64,000 bases of DNA, taken from Paracoccaceae bacterium. GTDB lineage: Bacteria; Pseudomonadota; Alphaproteobacteria; Rhodobacterales; Rhodobacteraceae. The stretch is from positions 1 to 64,000 of the forward strand of contig JAJEHS010000005.1 in assembly GCA_022823605.1 (NCBI GenBank). Direction: 5' to 3'. The position numbers and the translations under genes are program-made. Below the pieces are notes generated by a model. The model worked only from the letters and a program-made list of their open reading frames with translations. It did no database searches and was not told where the DNA came from. Below, in pieces: positions 36,719-45,610 of this stretch. Positions within the stretch are counted from its first letter, which is position 1. Every line of letters begins with the position of its first letter.

Positions 36719-37894
36719 ATGGATATACCCGGGCGGTTTTCCCAACTGCCAGAATATACATTTGATCGATTAAGATTACTCCTCGGGAATACCCCTCCCG
36801 GTGGAGAGATCATTGATATGTCCGTAGGTGGGCCTCGCCATGCATTTCCAAAGTGGATAATGGAAGAGATTGCCCGATCAGTCGAACAGTTTGGTAAATA
36901 TCCCCCCAAGAATGGTACCAATGGTTTGTTGGAATCAATATCGCATTGGTACCGAAATCGGTATGGGGTGACAATTGATCCCGATAAGAATATTTCCGTT
37001 GTAAATGGAACGAGGGAAGCTCTCTTCAATGCCTGTATTGCTTTATGCCCAGAGAATAAAAAGGGTAAGAGGTCCAAGGTCCTGATTCCCAATCCGTTTT
37101 ATCAGGTTTATGTAGGAGCAGCACTTGCTGCTAATGCCGAACCTGTTTTTGTGGACGCTGAAAAAAGCAATAATTTTCTACCGGATTTTGAAAGAATATC
37201 CCCCCAGACTCTCGATGAAGTTGCCATCGTTTATATGTGCTCCCCGTCAAATCCCCAGGGATCAGTCGCATCAATGGAGTATATGGAAAACCTGCTCAAG
37301 TTGGCTCACGAGCATGATTTTCTGGTCTTCTCTGATGAATGCTATTCGGAAATCTACCGGTCCAAACCACCACCAAGCATGATTCAAGCAAACTCGGGTT
37401 TCGAGGACGGTCTCGACCGCATGATGATTTTCAATTCACTGTCCAAAAGGTCCAACCTGCCCGGTCTAAGAACCGGTTTTATGGTAGGTGGAGAAAAACT
37501 GATCACCCACTTCAAAAAATATCGTTCCTATTCTGACCCAGCTGTTCCCATACCTTTGCAGGCAGTTGCCGCACGTTTGCTGGAAGATGAATCCCATGTC
37601 ATAGCAAGCAGGGAGCGGTATCAGGCAAAATACGAACTTGCCGATCGGATATTTGATGGGTTTGAAGGATACAATCCACCTGAAGCAGGCTTCTTTCTAT
37701 GGCTGGATGTGGAGGATGGAGAGCATATTGCCAGACGTTTGTGGAGACAGCGGGGAGTGAAAGTAGTTCCAGGTTCATATTTCAGCTTTGAGGACCGTGG
37801 ACGTAATCCAGGCAAGAGATTTATCAGGGTGGCAATGGTTGCCGGGCAGAAAGAATTGGAAACTGGATTGGCAAGCATCAGGGAACTGATTTAG
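36719..37894 (+). CDS. PLP-dependent class I/II aminotransferase
   Basis: A 391-residue aminotransferase from ATG 36719 (ATG 36668 would give a longer basic leader). The Schiff-base lysine is in IFNSLSKRSNLPGLR; the substrate/cofactor residues are in YMCSPSNPQG and FSDECYSEIY. This class includes succinyldiaminopimelate transaminase (DapC) and related lysine-pathway enzymes, which fits alphaproteobacterial synteny upstream of ftsK. Substrate specificity is inferred. The ftsK GTG follows 15 bases later. Confidence 0.88.
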   Translation: MDIPGRFSQLPEYTFDRLRLLLGNTPPGGEIIDMSVGGPRHAFPKWIMEEIARSVEQFGKYPPKNGTNGLLESISHWYRNRYGVTIDPDKNISVVNGTREALFNACIALCPENKKGKRSKVLIPNPFYQVYVGAALAANAEPVFVDAEKSNNFLPDFERISPQTLDEVAIVYMCSPSNPQGSVASMEYMENLLKLAHEHDFLVFSDECYSEIYRSKPPPSMIQANSGFEDGLDRMMIFNSLSKRSNLPGLRTGFMVGGEKLITHFKKYRSYSDPAVPIPLQAVAARLLEDESHVIASRERYQAKYELADRIFDGFEGYNPPEAGFFLWLDVEDGEHIARRLWRQRGVKVVPGSYFSFEDRGRNPGKRFIRVAMVAGQKELETGLASIRELI

Positions 37895-37909
37895 GAAGGA
37901 GAAGGAAAG

Positions 37910-40537
37910 GTGACCTACCAGATTAGACAGAGACAATCTTTGGTTGATCAAAATTGGTTTAGGGTTTTGATTAAGCGAAGTCAGGAATTATGGGGGCTTT
38001 TGTTGCTACTTCTCAGTGGAATACTGGGATTGATTCTGGGTTCCTATTCGCCATTTGATCCCGGTATTTTTTCATTGACAAACGGTGGAGTAAGCAACTT
38101 GTTGGGTCATTTTGGCGCCTCGGTTGCCAGTAGCCTGATTGTTATTCTTGGCCTGGGATCCTGGATCATGGCACTGTACATGTTTTTCTGGGGAATTCGG
38201 TTCATGTCACATGCGGGTACGGGGCGATTCATGAAATCCTTGATTTATTTCCCCATACTGATTGCCACAGCTTCTGTATTTTCATCAACCCTACAACCCC
38301 TTGCTTCGTGGAATCATCACTTTGGGCTCGGGGGAATCTTCGGCGATACTTTTGTTGGTGCCACCATGAATGCTTTGCCATTGGATAAGGCCACATTTTT
38401 CGAATTTGCAAAATTTGTTGTGGGCTTTCTTCTCTTGATCATTTGTTTTTATACATTTGGTTTCACCCTTAGAGAAGTTGTTGGAAGATTGACCCAAAGG
38501 CAGGTAACAAGGGAATCAAATTCACAAAATGGTCCATACCAAATCCCTGCAAATACGTTAAATCAGGAAGAAGTACCCCCCTCCAGGGGAGTATTGAACA
38601 AATTGGACAATTTCCTGAGGAGAAATGACAAGGAAGAGTCCAGAAGTCAGGATTTTTACGAGTATTATGAGCAGGAAGAAGAAGTTGAGGAGAAGGTTAG
38701 GAAGAAAGGGCCGGTCTCAAAAATCTTCAAGGCCGGAATCAGCCAATCTGTCGCATGGTTGACCAAGGAGGAAGAAACTGTACGTCCCCGCAAGCTGACC
38801 CAGATTAGTTTTGCCAAAAGACAAGTTCATAGTGAACATGAGCAACAAAGTTCAGCTACCCTGCCCCTGTTGGGTGATGTCTCACAGGAACAGCCTCAGG
38901 ACATTGATGAGGAGGATCCGGATACTATCGTGGTTCCAAGGGATCCTAGACAACTTAAAGTCAGTGCTCGTGCAACTCAAGAAACCCTGCAATCCCTGGA
39001 TAATTTTCCTGACCAGAATACCTATAACCCTCCTTCACTGTCATTCCTGACTGAACCTGATGAAATCATCAAGAATGAGAGAAGTCAGGGAGAATTGGAG
39101 GCCCGGGGTGAAAAACTGAAACGCATACTTGCCGATTTCAGTGTTCAGGGAAGAATCGAGAAAATTCTTCAGGGACCAGTGGTAACCCTTTACAAGTTCA
39201 GGCCTGCCCCTGGTGTCAAAACCAGCAGAGTGATACAGCTGGCCGATGACGTAGCTTGTTCCATGTCCGCTTTGTCCGCTCGAATATCGACAATTCCCGG
39301 TGAACCATATGTCGGGATAGAACTACCCAACGAAATCAGGGAAACTGTTTACCTTAAGGAGTTGGCTTCCTCGACTACATTTTGGAATTCCCGACACAAG
39401 CTTCCCCTCATATTCGGGAAAGACATCAGTGGCTTGGCGGTAGTTGTTGATCTGGTTTCCATGCCTCATCTTCTCATAGCTGGAACCACTGGATCAGGTA
39501 AATCGGTTGGATTGAACTCGATGATATTGAGCATGCTGTACAAGCTCTCACCCGATCAATGCAAATTGTTGATGATTGACCCAAAAATGATCGAATTGAG
39601 TGGTTATGACGGTATCCCGCATTTGATTTCCCCGGTAGTAACCGACCCGAAGAAGGCAGTTGTGGCCTTGAAGTGGGTCACTTACGAAATGAACAAGAGA
39701 TATGAGAAAATGCAAAGCATGAGATTGAATATCAAGAATATCCAATCCTATAACTCTCATATGTTGGAGTTGATGGAAAAGGGAGAAAAGGTTTACTCCA
39801 TCAAGATACAGACCGGTTACAACAAGGAAACCGGGCGGGCAGAATTTACCACAAAGGAATTTGAGGTAGAGTATTTACCCTATATCGTTGTAATCATTGA
39901 TGAATTGGCCGATTTGGTTCAAACGGCTGGAAAGGAAATTGATGAATGTCTCCAACAGTTGAGCCAAAAGGCAAGAGCAAGTGGAATCCACCTCATTGCT
40001 GCTACCCAAAGGCCATCGGTTGATGTGATGGGTGGGATTATCAAATCCAATTTCCCGAACCGCGTTTCTTTCCAGGTTTCATCCAAGATAGACAGCAGGA
40101 CAATCTTGAATACCCAGGGTGCTGAACAGCTCCTCGGCAAGGGTGATATGCTGTTTATGTCCGGTGGAGGCAAGATCCAGCGAGTACATGGCCCACTGGT
40201 GACCGACGAGGAGGTTGAAAAGGTCGTGGGATACTTGAAAAAGACCTATGGCAGCACCGAACACCAATACCAGATCTTTGATGATCCCGAGGGTACAATC
40301 GAGGCTGAGGTTGATCAGGCTCTGGGATTTGTAGGTGGCAAGAATTCCGAAGACAGTTTATATCCCCAGGCAGTGGAAATTGTCAGAAGGGATCGGCGGG
40401 TTTCCATCTCCTATATCCAGAGAAAACTCGGAATTGGTTATAACAAGGCAGCAAAAATAGTTGAAAGGATGGAAGACGAGGATTTAATTGGCAAGGCCAA
40501 TCATGTCGGGAAAAGGGAAATCTTCATACCCGAGTAA
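37910..40537 (+). CDS. ftsK: DNA translocase FtsK
   Basis: An 875-residue protein that anchors at the septum and pumps DNA to resolve chromosome dimers. The N-terminus has four transmembrane helices (residues ~25-190), then an acidic, low-complexity linker, the alpha/beta motor with Walker A AGTTGSGKSVGLNS and Walker B YIVVIIDELADLV, and the gamma winged helix at the end (LGIGYNKAAKIVERMEDEDLIG), which reads KOPS sites. It starts at GTG 37910 after GGAGAAGGA. Confidence 0.96.
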   Translation: MTYQIRQRQSLVDQNWFRVLIKRSQELWGLLLLLLSGILGLILGSYSPFDPGIFSLTNGGVSNLLGHFGASVASSLIVILGLGSWIMALYMFFWGIRFMSHAGTGRFMKSLIYFPILIATASVFSSTLQPLASWNHHFGLGGIFGDTFVGATMNALPLDKATFFEFAKFVVGFLLLIICFYTFGFTLREVVGRLTQRQVTRESNSQNGPYQIPANTLNQEEVPPSRGVLNKLDNFLRRNDKEESRSQDFYEYYEQEEEVEEKVRKKGPVSKIFKAGISQSVAWLTKEEETVRPRKLTQISFAKRQVHSEHEQQSSATLPLLGDVSQEQPQDIDEEDPDTIVVPRDPRQLKVSARATQETLQSLDNFPDQNTYNPPSLSFLTEPDEIIKNERSQGELEARGEKLKRILADFSVQGRIEKILQGPVVTLYKFRPAPGVKTSRVIQLADDVACSMSALSARISTIPGEPYVGIELPNEIRETVYLKELASSTTFWNSRHKLPLIFGKDISGLAVVVDLVSMPHLLIAGTTGSGKSVGLNSMILSMLYKLSPDQCKLLMIDPKMIELSGYDGIPHLISPVVTDPKKAVVALKWVTYEMNKRYEKMQSMRLNIKNIQSYNSHMLELMEKGEKVYSIKIQTGYNKETGRAEFTTKEFEVEYLPYIVVIIDELADLVQTAGKEIDECLQQLSQKARASGIHLIAATQRPSVDVMGGIIKSNFPNRVSFQVSSKIDSRTILNTQGAEQLLGKGDMLFMSGGGKIQRVHGPLVTDEEVEKVVGYLKKTYGSTEHQYQIFDDPEGTIEAEVDQALGFVGGKNSEDSLYPQAVEIVRRDRRVSISYIQRKLGIGYNKAAKIVERMEDEDLIGKANHVGKREIFIPE

Positions 40538-40748
40538 TTCCGGTTCCGTTCTAAATCCTGAAATATTTTGGGATATTAAATTCTGCTTAACAAATATTTA
40601 AGTGGCTTGAAATCGTTGTGCAGGTATCCAATTAAATTTTTGACCAATAAGAATCCCCAATCAAAAAATAGTTAATTTATTTGCCTAATCCCAGGAATTA
40701 TACTTTATATTTAACTATTGGATTACCCACAATGCAGGGAGACAAGAA

Positions 40749-41393
40749 ATAAACATCATTGGAAAGCTGTCTATAAGCAAGATTTGCAAACAGACCGGTT
40801 ACCTGCTTTTTGGCTTCCTTGCCCTTTCAATACACCTTCCGGCACAGACGGAGGACAAACCAACACTTCAGGACCTTGAAACCTATCTTGAAGAAATCGA
40901 TACTCTGTATTCGGAGATTCTGCAAATAAATTATGACGGTTCAAGATCAGAAGGCAAGCTGTATCTGGATCGTCCTCTGAGGGCCAGACTGGAATATTCC
41001 CCTCCCGATACAGGTATTCTCATTGCCCATTCAGGGAGTGTTGCGGTATTCGACAAGAATTCCAATACCGGTCCAACCTTTTACCCGTTGAGACATACTC
41101 CTTTTTTTCACCTTCTGAAAAGGGATCTGGATTTTAATGACTCGGATATTGTCCTGGATCATTTGATTGGTACCGACTACAACGAGTTGCATTTGAGGAT
41201 AACATCCCAACACCTCCAGGGGCGTCTGGAACTGGTGTTCCAGAATGACCCCCTGCTGTTGGTCGGCTGGATATTTGTCGATGAATTCGAAAACAGGACA
41301 ATGGTTCAGCTACTGGATATAAAATCCAACATCAAGATTGATCCCAGATTTTTCAACATAGAACTCCAAAAGGACTTGTTGAATTTGGATTAA
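40749..41393 (+). CDS. lolA: Outer-membrane lipoprotein carrier LolA with ATA start
   Basis: A 214-codon LolA, the periplasmic shuttle for lipoproteins. The N-terminus is a signal peptide (GYLLFGFLALSIHLPAQ), then LQDLETYLEEIDTLYSEILQIN and GKLYLDRPLRARLEY, matching LolA. No ATG, GTG or TTG is in frame before codon 114. GGGAG lies at 40737-40741, exactly 7 nt before ATA 40749; ATC 40755, ATT 40758 and CTG 40767 are the other options. The gene is in the usual place between ftsK and the transglycosylase. A frameshift from ATG 40732 is possible, but that frame ends after six codons. Confidence 0.8.
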   Translation: MNIIGKLSISKICKQTGYLLFGFLALSIHLPAQTEDKPTLQDLETYLEEIDTLYSEILQINYDGSRSEGKLYLDRPLRARLEYSPPDTGILIAHSGSVAVFDKNSNTGPTFYPLRHTPFFHLLKRDLDFNDSDIVLDHLIGTDYNELHLRITSQHLQGRLELVFQNDPLLLVGWIFVDEFENRTMVQLLDIKSNIKIDPRFFNIELQKDLLNLD

Positions 41394-41404
41394 ACCAGTT
41401 AGGA

Positions 41405-41992
41405 TCAGAACAAGCCGATTCTACATCCTCTCAACTGGCCCCGATATTGACGTTCTATGTCGGCAACCTTGTTAGAAACATCAATCAACCAGGCTTTCTG
41501 TCTGTAGCTTCCCTTGCGATATCCACCATGCCCCTCATGATAGGCCAGATAAACATTTTTGGCATCACTTTTGGAAATATTCAATTCACGTGCAGAAATG
41601 TCCGTGTACCAACCGATGAACTCGACGACATCACCATAATTAGTTCGACTGACCCTTCGATTGTCAATGGAATCCTGATACCATTTCCAGGTGCCATCCA
41701 AAACCTGGCCATAACCGTATGCAGTTGTTTCATAACCGGCTGGAATGATACCCATCCTGAACTTGCGAGGAGGTCTGGCATTTCTTTCAAATTTACTTTC
41801 CTGATAAATTACAGCCATCTGGACTGACATCGGGATACCCCATTTTTTCTCGACCCGATCCATGTGTCTATACCAGTTGGGATTAGTTTTCACGATATTA
41901 CAAGCATTGTCAATTCTTTCAGGAGGACCAAAATCGACAATACTACAACCAGCCAAACCGACTAGTAAAATTATAAGAAGAAATTTTTTCAC
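41405..41992 (-). CDS. Lytic transglycosylase-like lipoprotein
   Basis: A 195-residue protein from GTG 41992 with a lipoprotein signal peptide KKFLLIILLVGLAGCS (lipobox LAGC). The body has the goose-lysozyme/SLT-like pattern VQMAVIYQESKFERNARP, with Glu as likely acid, and TAYGYGQVLDGTW and YLAYHEGHGGYRKGSY. It would cleave glycan strands of peptidoglycan from the outer membrane. A 42037 start would add an unlikely leader before the signal. It converges with lolA. Confidence 0.82.
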   Translation of the reverse strand: MKKFLLIILLVGLAGCSIVDFGPPERIDNACNIVKTNPNWYRHMDRVEKKWGIPMSVQMAVIYQESKFERNARPPRKFRMGIIPAGYETTAYGYGQVLDGTWKWYQDSIDNRRVSRTNYGDVVEFIGWYTDISARELNISKSDAKNVYLAYHEGHGGYRKGSYRQKAWLIDVSNKVADIERQYRGQLRGCRIGLF

Positions 41993-42171
41993 AATAGTAT
42001 CTTTGTTATCTTGATGAGAACAAATTAAGGGTCCCACACCTACCCTATATTCTCGAAATTGAACTGCTCTAGTGCGGATTGTTGTTATATCCTAATGAAA
42101 AATTCAAAATTATCAACCTAAAATTAACATTGGCATTTTGTTGCAGACCTTCTATTTGTACTACTGAAATT

Positions 42172-42345
42172 GTAACTATTCAGGTCTGGAACTTGTCAAT
42201 ATATTTAACTTCAGTAGATTGTTTATCCATGTCATGAAGGTTTTAGAATTTAACAGACAAAAATGTAAAGTAATGTGTGGAAAAATATATCGGGAGTTAC
42301 CGATTTCATCTATTTTCAAGGCACTCAGGATATCTGAATAGTTAC
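42172..42345 (+). repeat. Left ~174-bp element of the composite unit
   Basis: Starts GTAACTATTCAGGTCTGGAA and ends GATATCTGAATAGTTAC. It is clearly homologous along its length, with many substitutions, to 44201-44376: shared blocks include TCAATATATT, TGAAGGTTTTAGA and ACTCAGGATA. It encodes nothing. Its terminal inverted repeats make it a MITE on its own. Confidence 0.8.
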
Positions 42346-42558
42346 TTTTTCTTTATCATTGGTTTCCGTTTATTCTTTGGGTTTTTCCATTTTGGGTGAC
42401 AATTTATTTGAGCCAAAAGATTCCCCAAAAGAACATAAAACACCCAACAGTGTGATTTATGACTCAGGCTCTCGAAGATTGAGAACGCCTTTGAACGAAT
42501 AACTGCCTAGATAATGGGTCAAGTCAATATAATCATGGGGTTGTTACAATTGAAAAGT

Positions 42559-42598
42559 CCCTCCAACATATGCCCTTTTCCAATGACATGTGGGAGGG
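42559..42598 (+). promoter_or_regulatory. Hairpin that can hide the ribosome-binding site
   Basis: CCCTCC at 42559-42564 is complementary to GGAGGG at 42593-42598, the Shine-Dalgarno of the 36-codon frame that begins 7 nt later. The loop carries ATATG/CATGT that could extend the stem. Such pairing would keep the leader, and through it the ATPase, poorly translated unless the stem is opened. Seen as complementarity only. Confidence 0.4.
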
Positions 42599-42605
42599 CC
42601 CAAAT

Positions 42606-42716
42606 ATGTCCATGATCATTGACATTCAATTCCTCGGATATCTTGAAAACAAGGCTCCATGGTTTATGTGTAACCCTAATCTGATTGTAGGAAAAATACA
42701 TGGCCATCAGCTTTGA
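42606..42716 (+). CDS. 36-residue leader peptide overlapping the ATPase start
   Basis: An ATG 7 nt after GGAGGG opens a 36-codon frame (MSMIIDIQFLGYLENKAPWF then MCNPNLIVG) whose TGA at 42714-42716 lies inside the first codons of the ATPase gene. The arrangement suggests translational coupling. No homologue is recognised; it may be only a leader. Confidence 0.4.
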   Translation: MSMIIDIQFLGYLENKAPWFMCNPNLIVGKIHGHQL

Positions 42717-44187
42717 TAATAACCCATTCAAACCTGGTTATGGTGCACTTCCACCCGTGTTGGCAGGAAGGGATGATCTTAAAAACGAGGTTAATAGACG
42801 ACTTGCAAATGCTGGCAAGGGAGATAAAAATCCAACTGCCATTGCCCTTATCGGACCAAGGGGTTGTGGCAAGACGGCCTTGCTGGGCTGGATTGAAGAG
42901 AAGGCCAAAAAGAGGAAATTACCAGTTATCAGGCTGACCAAGGAAGATTTTGCTTCTGTTGGAGATTTGGAATCAGTTCTCTCTGACCAGGTAGTCCCTC
43001 CCAACAAGTCCCACGATTTTTCAGTTGAGGTCAAGGACCCTACCTTTACAGGAGCTTCCTTAAGGGGCGGATATAAAAGGGAAACAGAATACAATCATGT
43101 CGAAAGGAAACTGAAACTGAAAAAACTTATGGCAGCAGCGTCCACCAAGGGGCTTGCCATCCTCATTGACGAGGCCCATGACATGCCTGCCGAGGTTGGT
43201 CACATATTCTACGATTCTGCCCAGTCAGCAGCCCAGAGCAATCCCATCATGCTGGTCATTGCAGGAACCCCTGACCTTGAATCGGTATTGGGTCGTTCCG
43301 GTGCCACCTTTGTCGAAAGAATGAATACAGAGCGTATAGGTCGGCTGTCATGGGAGGACACAAGCCGGGCCTTGATCGAACCCTTAGGCAAAAATGTAAC
43401 TTTCGATGACTTGGCCAAGGGGGTGGCTCTCCGGGAAACCCAGAACTATCCCTATTTCATCCAGCTTTGGGGAAGTGCACTCTGGAATGTACTGGCCCGG
43501 AAAGGTGTAACCCATGTCGGTTATGAGGAGATGAAAGAGGCTCGCAAGACTTTTGATCAAGTTCGTCATGAACTCTACAATCGCCGATTACACGAGTTGG
43601 ACCGTGAGGGCATGCTGGTTCCGGTGGCAGAGATTGCCTTTCGCATTGGAGAAGATGGCAAGCCATCGAGAAGGGATTTTATAGCAATTACCCAGAAAAT
43701 GGCATATACCCGTGACCAATGGGAAGCGGAGGAGAAGTTGTTGCATACCGGATTTATCTGGCAGGAGGGCATAGGCAATTGGCAGTTCGGCATACCCAGT
43801 CTTGCCACCCATGTTCGCAAGGAAGCAGTCTCAATGGTTTTGGACCGGATCAAGGAAGAGAATGCGCTATTGTCTTTTCGAAGGATTCGTTCGTACTTCA
43901 AGCTTGCATCTAAATTGCCGACCTCATATCTGGAAGAAAATTTGCGAACGGTTCTCAAGGAAACCAGTCAGGAGAATCAGGCTGACGATCATTTGGCATT
44001 TTTCTCCGAGTTGGGAATTTTATGCCCCAGCCGTAAGCCAGATCATTGTCTTCTTGCGGCTCCGCTGTTGACTGAGGCTGTCATTGAAAAGGCAGACAGG
44101 TTGGAGGTTAAACCCGAAATGGAACCAAATCAGGAACCAAACCTTCAAACCAGACATGAGCCTGATGATTATACCCCGGGGATGTAA
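42700..44187 (+). CDS. AAA+ ATPase carried by the composite unit
   Basis: A 495-residue ATPase of an Orc1/Cdc6-like AAA+ type. It starts NPFKPGYGALPPVLAGRDDL, typical of the family, then Walker A IGPRGCGKTA (residues 51-60), Walker B LAILIDEAHD (about 153-162) and a sensor-like LVIAGTPDLESVL. The C-terminal third looks winged-helix rich (SYFKLASKLPTSYLEENL). No transposition partner such as TnsB/TniA is next to it. Relatives with this start are common as single genes of unknown role, some beside toxins. It is the only full-length gene in a mobile unit; function unknown. Confidence 0.75.
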   Translation: MAISFDNNPFKPGYGALPPVLAGRDDLKNEVNRRLANAGKGDKNPTAIALIGPRGCGKTALLGWIEEKAKKRKLPVIRLTKEDFASVGDLESVLSDQVVPPNKSHDFSVEVKDPTFTGASLRGGYKRETEYNHVERKLKLKKLMAAASTKGLAILIDEAHDMPAEVGHIFYDSAQSAAQSNPIMLVIAGTPDLESVLGRSGATFVERMNTERIGRLSWEDTSRALIEPLGKNVTFDDLAKGVALRETQNYPYFIQLWGSALWNVLARKGVTHVGYEEMKEARKTFDQVRHELYNRRLHELDREGMLVPVAEIAFRIGEDGKPSRRDFIAITQKMAYTRDQWEAEEKLLHTGFIWQEGIGNWQFGIPSLATHVRKEAVSMVLDRIKEENALLSFRRIRSYFKLASKLPTSYLEENLRTVLKETSQENQADDHLAFFSELGILCPSRKPDHCLLAAPLLTEAVIEKADRLEVKPEMEPNQEPNLQTRHEPDDYTPGM

Positions 44188-44200
44188 ACTGATTTCAACT

Positions 44201-44376
44201 GTAACTATTCAGTTATGAAACTTATCAATATATTGAAATTTAGCTGATTTTTTGTTTTTTGTCTGTATCTTGAAGGTTTTAGATTTTACAGATGAAAATT
44301 TACATGATTGTGTAAATATATTGGAAGGATCCGATTTTACCCATTTCTAGGGTACTCAGGATACCTGAATAGTTAC
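44201..44376 (+). repeat. Right ~176-bp element of the composite unit
   Basis: Starts GTAACTATTCAGTTATGAAA and ends GATACCTGAATAGTTAC, in direct orientation with the left copy. The two differ at many internal bases while the outer 12 bases are identical, which suggests selection on the ends or separate origins. The bases just outside its left end do not duplicate those outside its right end, so the copies did not insert separately at this site. Confidence 0.8.
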
Positions 44377-44503
44377 CTGAAATTTAGTTTCCATAAGGTA
44401 TGCTGTTAAATGAAGATGGCTAGAAAATGGTAATGGGTCTCGGCTTGAATGGAATGGTACGAAATTTCACCCAAAATTGGCAGCCGTAAAGGGCTTGATC
44501 TCA

Positions 44504-45610
44504 ATGGACCGAAGGAACAAAACGGAAATGCATCTCACCTTGCGAAAAGATGAAGTTCTGGCCAGAATTCTGAGCGATATGAGGCTGGGCATACCGGTTG
44601 TCATCAAGGACAATGATGATGCTTGTGTTGCACTGCCGGTAGAAAACGGATCATTACCCCGAATGAGGGAATTCCTTGCTGAGGGTACGACCGTAATTGC
44701 TCTAACTCGAAGAAGGGCCAATACTCTGAAGGCAAGGGTTTATGATGATGATTTGGCTCGTATCATTATCCCCGACGATGCTAGCTTGGACTGGGTCAGG
44801 GCCATTGCCGATCCCTCTCGTGACCTGCAGGTCCCTTGGAAGGGTCCCCTGGAAACAGAAAGAGGGGGCAAGGCCCATTTGCACAGGATGGCGATTGAGC
44901 TTGCCAGAAAGGCCAGATTGCTGCCTGCAGTCCTGGTTCGGATGTTGCAGGGTGAGGAGGTAAAGAAAACCCGGTTGTCCTGTCTGGAGGTTGAGGATTT
45001 TGACCAGAAACAGAAACCGGATATTTCCCTTGAACTGGTTTCAAAATCCACTCTCCCGATTTCCGAAAAAGTTCCTTCAATTATTTACCTTTTTCGGGAA
45101 AAGCTTGGGGGTGATGAACATTGTGCAATTGTTTTTGGCGCTCCACCAAGGAATAAACCGGTGCTGACCAGACTTCATTCGGGCTGCTTTACGGGTGATG
45201 TGCTTGGTTCATTGAAATGTGACTGTCAATCGCAGTTACACCTTGCCTTGAAGAGAATGATTAACAACGAGGAGGGGATTCTGCTTTATATCAATCAGGA
45301 AGGTAGGGGAATTGGCCTCATTAACAAAATAAGGGCCTATTCCCTACAGGATCAGGGTTTTGACACGGTTGAAGCAAATCATCGTTTGGGTTTTGAGGAT
45401 GATGAAAGGGATTTCAGATTGGGATCGGAAGTCATGAAACTGTTGGGATATCGAAATGCCAGACTGATGACCAACAATCCAGCCAAGATAACCATCCTGG
45501 AATCACAGGGAATCAAAGTACATGAACGAATTCCCATTCTGACCGCGGTCAACAAATACAATGCAGAATATATGGCTGTAAAGGCACGAAAAAGCGGTCA
45601 CAGACTTTGA
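44504..45610 (+). CDS. ribA: GTP cyclohydrolase II
   Basis: A 368-residue RibA from ATG 44504 (TTG 44477 and ATG 44528 are alternatives). It opens GTP to the first riboflavin precursor. The zinc cysteines are in LHSGCFTGDVLGSLKCDCQSQL; NQEGRGIGLINKIRAYSLQD and RLMTNNPAKI are catalytic or binding motifs. The first ~170 residues are an alphaproteobacterial N-terminal extension resembling a degenerate RibB without its acidic active-site motif, so it is not clearly bifunctional. It overlaps the next gene by 4 bases. Confidence 0.92.
   Translation: MDRRNKTEMHLTLRKDEVLARILSDMRLGIPVVIKDNDDACVALPVENGSLPRMREFLAEGTTVIALTRRRANTLKARVYDDDLARIIIPDDASLDWVRAIADPSRDLQVPWKGPLETERGGKAHLHRMAIELARKARLLPAVLVRMLQGEEVKKTRLSCLEVEDFDQKQKPDISLELVSKSTLPISEKVPSIIYLFREKLGGDEHCAIVFGAPPRNKPVLTRLHSGCFTGDVLGSLKCDCQSQLHLALKRMINNEEGILLYINQEGRGIGLINKIRAYSLQDQGFDTVEANHRLGFEDDERDFRLGSEVMKLLGYRNARLMTNNPAKITILESQGIKVHERIPILTAVNKYNAEYMAVKARKSGHRL

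Larger units (their letters stand above)
42164..44384. mobile_element. Composite MITE-type unit with 8-bp target duplication carrying an ATPase
   Basis: The unit 42172-44376 (2205 bp) begins GTAACTATTCAG and ends CTGAATAGTTAC, a perfect inverted repeat. The 8 bases outside each end are identical: CTGAAATT at 42164-42171 and 44377-44384, as expected of a target-site duplication. Inside each end is a ~175-bp repeat with the same inverted termini, so two MITE-like copies appear to have mobilised the ATPase gene between them. GTAA-type ends with an 8-bp duplication match IS66-family behaviour (inference); no transposase is present, so movement would need one in trans. Confidence 0.8.

Noticed and set aside
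44504-45610. A bifunctional RibBA
   Set aside because: The N-terminal part is only vaguely RibB-like and lacks the acidic active-site signature.
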